From Ketobacter sp. (GTDB taxonomy: Bacteria; Pseudomonadota; Gammaproteobacteria; Pseudomonadales; Ketobacteraceae), in the NCBI RefSeq assembly GCF_003671495.1, contig NZ_RCHN01000020.1:186001-250000 (forward strand): a DNA stretch of 64,000 bases, written 5' to 3'. A model generated the notes under the pieces. It did not search any database and was not told the DNA's origin. It saw only the letters and a list, made by a program, of their open reading frames with translations. Below are positions 1 through 8,988 of this stretch, one piece after another (position 1 is the stretch's first letter; each line of letters opens with the position of its first letter). A program made the position numbers and the translations under genes.

Positions 1-923
1 GGCTGTTGAGCCTGACGGTGTACGCCACGGCGCTGGGCTATTTCTCTTTCAAGCAGGCCCGCACCCTGATTTCCATTCAGGATGAGCTGAAGCGGCGCCA
101 GAAGGAATCCGCCAACCTGTCGCGCAAGCTGTCCAAGTACCTGCCACCCCAGGTGTGGGGCTCCATCTTCTCCGGCCAGACCGATGTCAAACTGGAAACC
201 CAGCGTAAAAAGCTCACCGTGTTCTTTTCCGACATCAAGGGTTTTGCCGAGATCTCCGAGGAGCTGCAGCCCGAGGCCCTCACCGACCTGCTGAACAGCT
301 ACTTCACCGAGATGTCGCGCATTGCGCTCAAATACGGTGGCACCATTGATAAGTTCGTGGGCGACGCCATCCTGATTTTCTTCGGTGATCCCACTTCCCG
401 CGGGCAAAAGCAGGACGCCATCGCCTGTGTGTCCATGGCCCTGGAAATGCGTAAAAAGATGAAACTGTTGCGACAGCAATGGCGCAAGGAAGGCATCAGC
501 AAACCACTGCAGGTGCGTATGGGCATCAACACCGGGTACTGTACCGTGGGTAACTTCGGCGCCGAAACCCGCATGGATTACACCATCATCGGCCGTGAAG
601 TGAACCTGGCCAGTCGCCTGGAGTCCGTCGCCCAGCCTGGCGAGATCCTGATTGCGGAATCCACTTACAACCTGGTGCGGGATGTGATCATGTGTCGGGA
701 CCGCGGCCAGATCAACGTCAAGGGTTTCAGCAAAACCGTGGCCATTTATGAAATCGTGGACCACCGCAAGGAACTGGGGGCCACCCAGAGCTTCCTGGAG
801 TGTGAGAAAGACGGCTTCACCCTGTTCGTGGACATCGACAAGATCCGCAATTACGACAAGGACACCGTCGTGGAAGCGCTGGAGGAAGCCGCCAAGCGCA
901 TACGGGACAAGTTGATCGTCTGA
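1..923 (+). CDS. Class III adenylate/guanylate cyclase, 5' end outside window
   Basis: The visible C-terminal part (about 307 residues) is a class III nucleotide cyclase catalytic domain, which makes cAMP or cGMP from ATP or GTP. The frame is open to the left edge and the first residues look like the end of a membrane segment, so the true start lies upstream. The two metal-binding aspartates sit in FFSDIKGF and FVGDAILIFFG, and the conserved YTIIGREVNLASRLE stretch follows. About 50 residues trail the domain and end in a charged helix. The next gene starts 1 nt after the stop, so the two may be co-transcribed. The family is clear; cAMP rather than cGMP is an assumption from bacterial relatives. 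Confidence 0.88.
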   Translation, partial: LLSLTVYATALGYFSFKQARTLISIQDELKRRQKESANLSRKLSKYLPPQVWGSIFSGQTDVKLETQRKKLTVFFSDIKGFAEISEELQPEALTDLLNSYFTEMSRIALKYGGTIDKFVGDAILIFFGDPTSRGQKQDAIACVSMALEMRKKMKLLRQQWRKEGISKPLQVRMGINTGYCTVGNFGAETRMDYTIIGREVNLASRLESVAQPGEILIAESTYNLVRDVIMCRDRGQINVKGFSKTVAIYEIVDHRKELGATQSFLECEKDGFTLFVDIDKIRNYDKDTVVEALEEAAKRIRDKLIV

Positions 924-924
924 T

Positions 925-2421
925 ATGAAAAGCCGGCCGGTACTCACGTTTCTCAGTTACGTTGAAACCCTGGGTAACCGGCTGCCCCACCCCACCACCC
1001 TGTTTATCTGGTTCTGCCTGCTGGTGCTGGTGTTGTCCTGGCTGTTATCGCTCCTGGGCAGCAGCGCGGTGCATCCGGTCAATGGCAGCACCGTCACTGT
1101 GACCAATCTGCTGAGCCAGGAAGGCCTGCATCGGATACTCACCCACACAGTAACCAATTTCACCCAGTTTGCGCCGGTGGGCACGGTACTGATTGCCATG
1201 CTCGGCCTGGGCATCGCCGAAAAATCCGGTTTGCTGGGGGCCCTGTTGAACCGCATGGTGGCCAAAGCCGGTGGGCGGGCGCTGTCTGCCATCGTGGTGT
1301 TCGCCGGGGTCATGAGCAGCCTGGCGGCCGATGCCGGCTATGTGGTACTGATCCCGCTGGCCGGTATCGTCTTTGCCAGCGCAGGCAAGCACCCCCTGGC
1401 CGGAATGGCCGCCGCCTTTGCCGGGGTTTCCGGCGGCTACAGTGCCAACCTGCTGATCGGCCCCATCGACGCCGTGCTGGCCGGTATTTCCACCGAAGCC
1501 GCCCAGCTCATCGAGCCCGAGCGGCAGGTGAGCATGCTGGGCAACTACTACTTCATCGTCGCCTCCACGTTCTTGATTACGGCCCTGGGCACCCTGATTA
1601 CCGAGAAAGTCACCCTGCCGGCACTGCCGGCCTGGCAGGCAGCGCCAGCCGCCCCCCCTACAACGGAAGCCAGCAGCGCCCAGGCGCAGGGTTTGCGTAA
1701 CGCGGGCCTGGTGTTGTTGGCCTGCCTGGTGTTGATTGCTTTGGGTCTGGCCCCGGAGCAAGGTCTGTTGCGCAGTGCAGAGGGTTCCATCAGTCAATCG
1801 CCGCTGATGAAAGGCATTGTCACGGTGATCTCGCTGGTGGCTGCGCTCTGCGGAGTGGTCTATGGACGCTCAGTGCGGCGCTACCGCAACAAAGGCAGCG
1901 TCATTCAGGATATGGAGGATACGCTGGCCACCATGGCCAGTTACCTGGTGTTGATGTTTTTTGCCGCCCAGTTTGTGAATTACTTCGGGTGGTCCAATAT
2001 GGGTATGGTGCTGGCAATCAAAGGCGCCAATTGGCTGCATGCCCTGTCGCTGCCGCCGGTGTTCCTGCTTTCGATATTCATCCTGATGGCGGCGTTCATC
2101 AACCTGCTGGTGGGCAGCGCCTCGGCCAAGTGGTCGCTGCTGGCACCGGTCTTCATACCCATGTTCCTGCTCCTGGGCATTGCGCCGGAAAGCGTACAGG
2201 CCGCCTATCGGGTGGGGGACAGCAGTACCAACATCATCACCCCCCTGATGCCCTATTTCGGCGTGGTGGTGGCGTTCATGCAACGCTATCAGAAGGATCT
2301 GGGGGTGGGCACCATCATGTCGCTCATGCTCCCCTACTCCATGGCTTTTCTGCTTGGCTGGAGCCTGGTGTTCGCGTTATGGGTGGGGTTTGGTATTCCC
2401 CTGGGCCCTGCAGCCGGATGA
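925..2421 (+). CDS. AbgT family transporter
   Basis: A 498-residue polytopic inner-membrane protein of the AbgT family. Characterised members move p-aminobenzoyl-glutamate or export sulfonamides. The N-terminal GNRLPHPTTLFIWFC pattern, the central AADAGYVVLIPLAG segment and the late GDSSTNIITPLMPYF motif are family hallmarks, and the length is normal (about 500-510). About a dozen hydrophobic segments are visible. The ATG lies 1 nt after the cyclase stop, which suggests translational coupling. Substrate cannot be read from sequence; no folate-peptidase genes (abgA/abgB) lie alongside. Confidence 0.9.
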   Translation: MKSRPVLTFLSYVETLGNRLPHPTTLFIWFCLLVLVLSWLLSLLGSSAVHPVNGSTVTVTNLLSQEGLHRILTHTVTNFTQFAPVGTVLIAMLGLGIAEKSGLLGALLNRMVAKAGGRALSAIVVFAGVMSSLAADAGYVVLIPLAGIVFASAGKHPLAGMAAAFAGVSGGYSANLLIGPIDAVLAGISTEAAQLIEPERQVSMLGNYYFIVASTFLITALGTLITEKVTLPALPAWQAAPAAPPTTEASSAQAQGLRNAGLVLLACLVLIALGLAPEQGLLRSAEGSISQSPLMKGIVTVISLVAALCGVVYGRSVRRYRNKGSVIQDMEDTLATMASYLVLMFFAAQFVNYFGWSNMGMVLAIKGANWLHALSLPPVFLLSIFILMAAFINLLVGSASAKWSLLAPVFIPMFLLLGIAPESVQAAYRVGDSSTNIITPLMPYFGVVVAFMQRYQKDLGVGTIMSLMLPYSMAFLLGWSLVFALWVGFGIPLGPAAG

Positions 2422-2447
2422 GGTGGACTCACGCGTCACCTGGTGCC

Positions 2448-3266
2448 CTATTGGCGCACCAGACGCAGGTTTGACGGCACCCCTGGCTGACTGGATCGAT
2501 AGGGATTGATATCAATTCCGCCGCGCCGGGTGTAACGGGCATACACCGCCAACCGTTGCGGTGCACAACGGCGGCTGATGTCGGTAAAAATCCGCTCCAC
2601 GCACTGCTCATGAAATTCCTGATTGTTGCGAAACGATATCAGATATTGCAGCAGACCTTCCTCGCAAATTTGCGGCCCCTCGTATTCAATCAACACACTG
2701 CCCCAGTCCGGCTGTCCGGTCACCGGGCAACAGGAGCGCAACAGGTGACTGTGCAACACATCACTGGTATGGCCCGCTTTCACCCGCAGCAGGCTGGCAT
2801 CCACCTCAAACTGGTGGGCCTCCACATCCAGTTCATCCAGGCAACGGCCCGGCAGCATCTGCACCGCAAACGGGCCCTGTTGCTGCAACGGCAACAAACG
2901 CACGCCCACCTCAGCCCCAACCGTGGCGGCAAGATCCCGCGTAATGGTCTGCTGCAGCTGCTCCGTGGAATCCACCGCCCACTGATTGAAAGAGCCCAAA
3001 TACAATTTCAGGGATTTGGATTCCACAATATTTGGTGAGGTGGCCGGCACCCGCAGCTCCATCATGGCCACCACCGGCTTGCCCTTGCCGTTCAGCCAGG
3101 AAACCTCATAGGCATTCCAGATGTCCTCGCCGTAAAACGGCAACGGTGCCGACACACCGATCTCCACCCGACCGGACTCCCGCGGAATCGGATACAGTTG
3201 ACCGGGGTCGTATTGATCCGGATAGGAGCTGGTTTGCCCCAATGGGCCATGCGTCTGTTCACTCAT
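2448..3266 (-). CDS. queF: NADPH-dependent 7-cyano-7-deazaguanine reductase QueF (long form)
   Basis: Reduces preQ0 to preQ1 in queuosine tRNA modification, in the cytoplasm. The 272-residue length matches the tandem T-fold (E. coli-type) form. The catalytic cysteine is in LLRSCCPVTGQPDWGSV, followed by the conserved Asp of QPDW, and the substrate-binding Glu is in NNQEFHEQCVERIF. The start at 3266 (MSEQTHGPLG) overlaps the stop of the upstream permease as TGATG. A longer frame reaching 3311 lies inside that permease and is unlikely. No preQ1 riboswitch fits, because the gene is coupled to the ABC genes. Confidence 0.96.
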   Translation of the reverse strand: MSEQTHGPLGQTSSYPDQYDPGQLYPIPRESGRVEIGVSAPLPFYGEDIWNAYEVSWLNGKGKPVVAMMELRVPATSPNIVESKSLKLYLGSFNQWAVDSTEQLQQTITRDLAATVGAEVGVRLLPLQQQGPFAVQMLPGRCLDELDVEAHQFEVDASLLRVKAGHTSDVLHSHLLRSCCPVTGQPDWGSVLIEYEGPQICEEGLLQYLISFRNNQEFHEQCVERIFTDISRRCAPQRLAVYARYTRRGGIDINPYRSSQPGVPSNLRLVRQ

Positions 3267-4039
3267 CAGCTGCGAATCCCCACGCCGTATTTCAATAGCC
3301 AGTGCGCCCACGCGTACAACAGCACAATAAACGTGATCACCATGCCATAGGCCACGCCGATGTTGATGTCGGAAATACCGAGAATGCCATAGCGGAACCC
3401 ATTTACCATGTAGACGATGGGATTAATCTGCGATACCCCCTGCCAGAAGTCCGGCAGCATGGTAATGGAATAAAACACGCCCCCCAGATAGGTTAATGGC
3501 GTCAGTACAAAGGTGGGAACAATGGAAATGTCATCGAAAGACCCTGCATACACCGCATTGATGAAGCCCCCCAGCGAGAACAGCGTGGCCGTCAGCACCA
3601 CCATGCTTATGGTGATCCAGATATTGTCCACACTCAGGTGGGCAAAAAACAGGGACAACAGGGTAACGATGGCGCCCACCGCAATACCACGGGCCACACC
3701 ACCCAGCACAAAGCCACCGATCACCACGTAATTGGGCATGGGCGACACCAGCATTTCTTCAATACTGCGTTGGAATTTGGTGCTGAAAAACGACGACACC
3801 ACATTGGAATAGGAATTGGTGATCACCGACATCATGATCAACCCCGGCACGATGTACTCCATATAGGAATATTCACCAATGTGACCGATACGGCGGCCAA
3901 TCAATTCACCAAAGATCACAAAATACAGGGCAATGGTGATGGCCGGTGGGATCAGCGTCTGCACCCAGATGCGCATAAAGCGCCGGATTTCCTTGCGCAC
4001 GATGGTGCTGAAGGCATTGAACTGTTGTTGCCAATTCAT
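3266..4039 (-). CDS. ABC-2 type exporter permease (YadH-like)
   Basis: A 257-residue membrane permease with about six hydrophobic segments and the ABC-2 signature region around GGVFYSITMLPDFWQ near residue 190. It resembles E. coli YadH, the partner of ATPase YadG. Its ATPase gene lies 21 nt upstream and queF overlaps its stop, so the order on the minus strand is ATPase, permease, queF. The substrate is unknown. There is no reason in the sequence to link the transporter to queuosine beyond co-transcription. Confidence 0.9.
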   Translation of the reverse strand: MNWQQQFNAFSTIVRKEIRRFMRIWVQTLIPPAITIALYFVIFGELIGRRIGHIGEYSYMEYIVPGLIMMSVITNSYSNVVSSFFSTKFQRSIEEMLVSPMPNYVVIGGFVLGGVARGIAVGAIVTLLSLFFAHLSVDNIWITISMVVLTATLFSLGGFINAVYAGSFDDISIVPTFVLTPLTYLGGVFYSITMLPDFWQGVSQINPIVYMVNGFRYGILGISDINIGVAYGMVITFIVLLYAWAHWLLKYGVGIRS

Positions 4040-4060
4040 GTCAGGGATTCTCTTTCATAA

Positions 4061-4978
4061 TTAACGCTTGCGCTCCACCAGCGACACAAACAACTCCTCC
4101 AGGCGATTGGCTTTGTTGCGCATGCTGGTAACCGGTATATCCAAAGCCGAAAGCTTTGCAAAAATCGCATTGAGGGGTGCCTGCTTGGACACTTCCACTT
4201 CCAGGGTGTGGGCGTCCAGCAACTGGCTGCGCACCCCATCCAGCTGCGGTACGGTTGTAATGTCTTTCCCCAGATCCAGGATGAACGTCTCGCGATCCAA
4301 CTTCGAGAGAAAGGTTTTCATGGAACTTTGCTCGATGATTTCCCCATGGTCGATGATGGCGATGCTGCGACAGAGTTGTTCCGCTTCTTCCAGATAATGG
4401 GTGGTAAGGATGATGGTGGTGCCCTGCTGATTCAGCTCCTTCAGAAAAGTCCACATGGAGCGCCGCAATTCGATGTCGACCCCGGCTGTGGGCTCATCCA
4501 ATATCAACAGTCTGGGTTCGTGCACCAAGGCCCGGGCAATCATCAGGCGCCGCTTCATGCCACCGGACAACATGCGGGAACGTTCCTCGCGCTTGTCCCA
4601 CAGATCCAGAAGCTTCAGATACTTTTCCGCCCGCTGCGCCGCCGTCGGGTTATCAATGCCGTAGTACCCGGCCTGGGTACGGACAATGTCCCCCACTTTT
4701 TCAAACTGATTGAAATTGAATTCCTGGGGCACCACGCCAATGTTCATTTTGGCAGCGGCAAAATTGCGGTCGATATCCTCGCCGTAAATACTGATGGTAC
4801 CGGAGGTTTTATTGACCAAAGAACTGATGATGCCGATGGTGGTGGACTTGCCGGCACCGTTGGGCCCCAACAAAGCCATGAAATCACCGGACTTCACTTC
4901 GAAGCTGATGCCTTTCAGGGCCTCAAAGCCACCGGAATAGGTCTTCTTGAGATCGTGTACAGAAAGTGCTGTGGTCAT
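4061..4978 (-). CDS. ABC transporter ATP-binding protein (YadG-like)
   Basis: A 305-residue ATPase that powers the adjacent ABC-2 permease. Walker A is GPNGAGKST, the signature is LSGGMKRR, and Walker B is LLILDEPTAGVD; a C-terminal extension of about 80 residues is typical of the CcmA/YadG group. The start is placed at MTTALSVHDLKK (4978); the frame remains open for 23 more codons, but that extension shows no family similarity. It is the first gene of the three-gene unit with the permease and queF. Confidence 0.93.
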   Translation of the reverse strand: MTTALSVHDLKKTYSGGFEALKGISFEVKSGDFMALLGPNGAGKSTTIGIISSLVNKTSGTISIYGEDIDRNFAAAKMNIGVVPQEFNFNQFEKVGDIVRTQAGYYGIDNPTAAQRAEKYLKLLDLWDKREERSRMLSGGMKRRLMIARALVHEPRLLILDEPTAGVDIELRRSMWTFLKELNQQGTTIILTTHYLEEAEQLCRSIAIIDHGEIIEQSSMKTFLSKLDRETFILDLGKDITTVPQLDGVRSQLLDAHTLEVEVSKQAPLNAIFAKLSALDIPVTSMRNKANRLEELFVSLVERKR

Positions 4979-5083
4979 GAAATGCCTGAACAGAACAGTG
5001 GAGCAGGCATTATACGGAAACCTGCAATCCCTGCCACCGCAGGGCATGGCACGGCGCAGGACTGGGCTCTAAGGGTTAAGCGC

Positions 5084-5758
5084 CTATTCCAGGCACGCCA
5101 GCGCCAGGCTGCCGGCTTCACCCCGCCACAGCCAGTGCACCTCCTCTTCTTCAAACCAGAGGAAGGCACCCTCCATCATCCAGGGCCAGTGGGCCTCCTC
5201 GATGTCCGACTCGCTGCGCAGGAAATAGATAAAGGACGTCAGAATAGTGTCATGGGTGACGTGCACAGTGAAGGTACCGGGCTGCAGCAGGGTATCCCGG
5301 AAATGCTGCAACAGCCGCAGGGCGCCCTCCCGCGGCGACAACACGCCGCGCACCTCGTTGCGCAGGTGCTTGCGGGCAAAGGCCAGCGGCCCCAATTTCA
5401 GGAAGTAAGGGCCCGCCACGGGCAGATCCACCACATAGCTGCCGGGTTCCACCAGGCTGCTGTGCGTACTGACCGGCAGTTCCAGGCCGGCGCCTTCGGC
5501 CATGGCGGTGGCGGTTTCGACACAGCGCCCCACCGGGCTGGAATGCAGGGCGGCGATGGGCCGGTCCAGGCTGCGCCCCCACTCCCGGGCGAGATGCACC
5601 CCTTCCGGCGTCAGGGGCACGTCGTAACCGGCAAAGCGGTTCTTGGGTTGCTCGCGGATGGAATGCCGGGTCACCAGCGACACCGGAACGCCCCTCGGCA
5701 CCTGCGCCAGCGAAGGCACCAGGGCCGGATGCAGTTGTTCCAAAATAGAGTTGTCCAT
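5084..5758 (-). CDS. Histidine phosphatase family protein
   Basis: A 224-residue protein of the phosphoglycerate-mutase-like histidine phosphatase superfamily. The catalytic RHG-type motif appears as TRHSIRE near residue 30, a later SSPVGRCVETA segment carries the phosphate-binding arginine, and HVTHDTILTSF supplies the second catalytic histidine. There is no signal peptide. The substrate is unknown. ATG at 5758 is preferred over a TTG one codon upstream. It is divergent from the TetR gene and shares that promoter region. Confidence 0.82.
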   Translation of the reverse strand: MDNSILEQLHPALVPSLAQVPRGVPVSLVTRHSIREQPKNRFAGYDVPLTPEGVHLAREWGRSLDRPIAALHSSPVGRCVETATAMAEGAGLELPVSTHSSLVEPGSYVVDLPVAGPYFLKLGPLAFARKHLRNEVRGVLSPREGALRLLQHFRDTLLQPGTFTVHVTHDTILTSFIYFLRSESDIEEAHWPWMMEGAFLWFEEEEVHWLWRGEAGSLALACLE

Positions 5759-5823
5759 CAAAGCGTTACCACCCTACTGCCGGCAAAAGCTCAATCAGGG
5801 TTTCACTATACCAGAATATCCGA

Positions 5824-5852
5824 TTGACAAAACTTGGCGCCCTGTTGAAAAT
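5824..5852 (+). promoter_or_regulatory. Sigma-70-type promoter for the TetR-RND unit
   Basis: A perfect -35 hexamer TTGACA (5824-5829) is followed, after a 17-nt spacer, by GAAAAT (5847-5852), which matches four of six -10 positions. It points toward the TetR gene that starts at 5888. The palindrome at 5853-5867 lies directly after it. Confidence 0.65.
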
Positions 5853-5867
5853 GTGACGAATCGTCAC
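5853..5867. promoter_or_regulatory. 15-bp palindrome, probable TetR operator
   Basis: GTGACGA and TCGTCAC form a perfect inverted repeat around one central base. It sits between the -10 element and the regulator's start codon, where a bound repressor would block transcription. Size and position suit a TetR-family operator, so autoregulation is the simplest reading. This is inferred from position; binding is not shown. Confidence 0.6.
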
Positions 5868-5887
5868 TCTATGACGGAGCATCCATT

Positions 5888-6607
5888 TTGAACACCCAGA
5901 CCAGACGCCAGCGGGAGTATGAGCAGCGGGAAAAGCTGTTTCTGGACGCCGCCCGCAACATCATCCGCACGGACGGGATTTCCGCCCTCACCATGGACAA
6001 GATCGCCGAACACACCGAGTACGCCAAAGGCACGGTGTACAAGCACTTTACCTGTAAAGAGGACATCCTCTGCGGTTTATGCCTGGACAGCCTGGGCCTG
6101 ATGTATGACATGTTCAGCCATGCCCTCACCTGGCAGGGCAACAGCCGGGAGAAAATCATCTGCATCGGGGTGGGCTATCAGCTCTATACCCAGCGTTTTC
6201 CTGAAGAGTTTGACCTGCTGATCGCCGCCCGCACCAACAATATCCGGGAGAAAGCCTCACCAGAGCGGCTGGAACGCATGGACCAGGTGGATACCCTGGT
6301 ACTGAACGCCATCCGTGCAGTGATTCAACTGGCCATCCAGTCCGGCGATCTCACCCTGCCGGAGCACACCCAGGTGGACGACCTGTGCCTGGGGCTGTGG
6401 GCCATGAGCTTTGGCTTGCTGGTACTGGAAGGCGCCCGTGACCTGATCAACGGCCTGGAACTGTCTGCCACCAACACCCTGCTCCTGCATCAGATGAGCT
6501 GCCTGCTGGACGGATACCACTGGCACCCTTTGAGTACGGAGCATGACTATCTACTCACTTACCAAAACACCTTCCGGCATCTGGAAGCATTGATTCCAAA
6601 GGACTGA
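5888..6607 (+). CDS. TetR/AcrR family transcriptional regulator
   Basis: A 239-residue repressor-type protein. The N-terminal helix-turn-helix is evident in ISALTMDKIAEHTEYAKGT near residues 35-55, followed by VYKHFTCKEDIL, which closes TetR DNA-binding domains. The ligand-binding half is helical and not assignable. Translation starts at TTG, supported by GGAG eight bases upstream. It precedes an MMPL/RND exporter by 5 nt and probably controls it and itself through the 5853-5867 palindrome. Confidence 0.9.
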   Translation: MNTQTRRQREYEQREKLFLDAARNIIRTDGISALTMDKIAEHTEYAKGTVYKHFTCKEDILCGLCLDSLGLMYDMFSHALTWQGNSREKIICIGVGYQLYTQRFPEEFDLLIAARTNNIREKASPERLERMDQVDTLVLNAIRAVIQLAIQSGDLTLPEHTQVDDLCLGLWAMSFGLLVLEGARDLINGLELSATNTLLLHQMSCLLDGYHWHPLSTEHDYLLTYQNTFRHLEALIPKD

Positions 6608-6612
6608 CTATC

Positions 6613-8988
6613 ATGCATCATTCAATCTCACTCTGGTTGGTAAAATACCGTTTTCCACTGTTCATTCTCAGCCTGCTGACCATTGTATTGGTGGGTTTTG
6701 GCGGCACCCGCCTCACCGTCAAATCCGACTACAAAATCTTTTTTGAAGCAGATAATCCCCAGCTGGTCGCCAACGAGATGATCCAGCAACGCTTCAGTGC
6801 CAGCGACAATGTACTGATGGTGTTGAACCCGGCCAACGGCGATATTTTCACCCGCGAAAATCTGATCGCCATTGAAGCCCTGACCGAAGCATCCTGGCAG
6901 GTACCCTATTCCCAGCGGGTGGATTCCATCACCAATTTCCAGAACACGGTGGTGGACGGTGACGACCTCATGGTGGAAGACCTGGTGATGGATGCCGGCG
7001 AGCTTTCTGACGAAGATATTGCCTGGCGCAAGAACATTGCCCTCAATGAACCGTTGTTGGTGCACCGGCTGATTTCCCCCAGCGGCCATGTCAGTGCCAT
7101 CAACATTCAATTGAACCTGCCGGAGGATCAGACGCTGGCCATCCCGGAGGTTATGCAAAAGGTGCGCGAGATCCGGGCGGACTTTGCCGAGCGTTATCCG
7201 CAACTGGAGGTCATGTTGACTGGGGTGACTCCCCTCAACAACGCCTTCAATGAGATGAACCAGCGGGACACAGAAACCCTGGTGCCGTTGATGCTGCTGG
7301 TGATCATCGTGCTGGTGGGCCTGCTGCTTCGCTCGTTCTCGGGCACCCTCATCACCGTGGGCATCATCATTTTCAGTGTGGTGATCGCCGTCAGCTCCAT
7401 GGGCTGGCTGGGCATCCCCATCAACAACATTAACTTCGCCTCCCCCATCATCATCCTGACCCTGGCGGTGGCGGACTGCATTCACCTGCTGTCCACCTAT
7501 CTGACCGGATTGCGTCGCGGCCAGGACCGCACGGAGGCACTGCTCACCAGCCTGGACATCAACGCCAAGCCGATTTTTCTGACCAGTCTCACCACCGCCA
7601 TCGGCTTTCTCAGCATGCAATCCAGTGAATCCCCGCCGTTCCGCGAGCTAGGGCTGGTGTCCGCCATCGGGGTGTTCTTTGCTTTCCTGTTCACCCTGAC
7701 GGTCATGCCGCAATTGATTCTATGGTTTACCCGCAAAGCACCCAAGGTGGACACCGAGCGCAGTGCCGCCTTCGGTCACCTGGCAGACTTCACCATTCGC
7801 CACCCCAAAAAGCTGTTTTTCGGCAGCCTGTTGGTGGCCATTGCCTGCATTTCCTTTATCGGGGAAAACGAGCTCAACGACGACAACTTCGGCTACTTCA
7901 AAGAAACCATTGAGGTGCGGCGCGCGGCGGATTTCACCGAGGCCAACCTGAACGGGGTGAACATGATTGAGTACGCCCTGGACACCAATCAGGCACAGGG
8001 CATCAACGATCCGGCCTTCCTGAAAAAAGTCGACGCTTTCGTGCAATGGTATCGGCAGCAGCCCATGGTGACCCATGTCTTCACCTTTACCGACACCCTG
8101 AAGCGCCTCAACAAAAACATGCACGGCGATGATCCCGCCTATTACACGCTGCCGGAAAACCGCGAGCATGCCTCCCAATACCAGCTGCTGTACGAGATGT
8201 CCCTGCCCTTTGGCATGGACGTCAATAACCAGGTGGACATGAACAAATCTGCCCTGCGCATCACCGTCAGTATCAAGGGCGCCAAAGCCAAGGATATCCT
8301 GGCCATGGAAGCCAACGCCCAGCAGTGGTTTGCCGATCACGCGCCGGAACTGGCGGCAGTGGGAGCCAGCCCCTCCATCATGTTCGCCGCCATCGGCCAG
8401 CGCAATATCGAGAGCATGATTAACGGTACCGTGATTGCGACGGTGATCATTTCCCTGTTACTGATTCTGGCGCTGGGCTCCTGGAAACTGGGGCTTCTGA
8501 GCATCATTCCCAACGCCTTCCCCGCTGCCATCATGCTGGGCATCTGGGGCTTCAGTGTGGGCGAAGTCAACCTGGCGGTGGCCGTGGTGTTTGGCATCAC
8601 CCTTGGCATCGTGGTGGATGACACGGTGCACTTCCTGGCGAAGTATCTGCGCGGCTATCAGGAAACCGGCGACGTAAGACACGCCATTCACTATGCCTTT
8701 GAGCATGTGGGTGCCGCCCTGGTCACCACGACGGTGGTGCTCAGTCTGGGCTTTGGCATGTTGGCGCTGTCTGATTTCAATGTGAATTCGATTCTGGGCA
8801 TCATGGTGTCCATGACCATCGTCATCGCCCTGGTATTCGACTTCCTGTTCCTGCCCAGCATGATTATACTGCTGTCCCGTTTTATTCATCCGCAACCCAC
8901 CGGGGTCATACCGGTGCCGGCGCTGTCGGAATCCGAACCCCGGCGCGCACGGGAAGCGACACAAGGAATCGAAGGTGAAGTGGTTTAA
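6613..8988 (+). CDS. MMPL/RND superfamily exporter
   Basis: A 791-residue inner-membrane protein with the repeated RND layout: one membrane helix, a large periplasmic loop, five helices, and the same again. Charged residues typical of proton relays sit in LAVADCIHLLS and GIVVDDTVHFL. The closest recognisable group is the MMPL/HpnN branch, whose members move lipids or hopanoids, rather than the AcrB branch. No membrane-fusion or outer-membrane partner lies alongside. It follows the TetR gene by 5 nt and overlaps the next gene by 14 nt. The cargo is unknown; a hydrophobic one is likely. Confidence 0.88.
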   Translation: MHHSISLWLVKYRFPLFILSLLTIVLVGFGGTRLTVKSDYKIFFEADNPQLVANEMIQQRFSASDNVLMVLNPANGDIFTRENLIAIEALTEASWQVPYSQRVDSITNFQNTVVDGDDLMVEDLVMDAGELSDEDIAWRKNIALNEPLLVHRLISPSGHVSAINIQLNLPEDQTLAIPEVMQKVREIRADFAERYPQLEVMLTGVTPLNNAFNEMNQRDTETLVPLMLLVIIVLVGLLLRSFSGTLITVGIIIFSVVIAVSSMGWLGIPINNINFASPIIILTLAVADCIHLLSTYLTGLRRGQDRTEALLTSLDINAKPIFLTSLTTAIGFLSMQSSESPPFRELGLVSAIGVFFAFLFTLTVMPQLILWFTRKAPKVDTERSAAFGHLADFTIRHPKKLFFGSLLVAIACISFIGENELNDDNFGYFKETIEVRRAADFTEANLNGVNMIEYALDTNQAQGINDPAFLKKVDAFVQWYRQQPMVTHVFTFTDTLKRLNKNMHGDDPAYYTLPENREHASQYQLLYEMSLPFGMDVNNQVDMNKSALRITVSIKGAKAKDILAMEANAQQWFADHAPELAAVGASPSIMFAAIGQRNIESMINGTVIATVIISLLLILALGSWKLGLLSIIPNAFPAAIMLGIWGFSVGEVNLAVAVVFGITLGIVVDDTVHFLAKYLRGYQETGDVRHAIHYAFEHVGAALVTTTVVLSLGFGMLALSDFNVNSILGIMVSMTIVIALVFDFLFLPSMIILLSRFIHPQPTGVIPVPALSESEPRRAREATQGIEGEVV

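Noticed and set aside
3240..3320. preQ1 riboswitch ahead of queF
   Set aside because: queF overlaps the stop of the ABC permease, leaving no leader for a riboswitch.
4208..5827. 539-codon open frame on the plus strand
   Set aside because: It lies opposite the ABC ATPase and the histidine phosphatase, both with complete catalytic motifs. It shows no family similarity and mirrors their codon bias.
5852..5868. CRP site before the TetR gene
   Set aside because: The half-sites are separated by seven bases, not six, and the symmetry is a 15-bp odd palindrome, better explained as a TetR operator.
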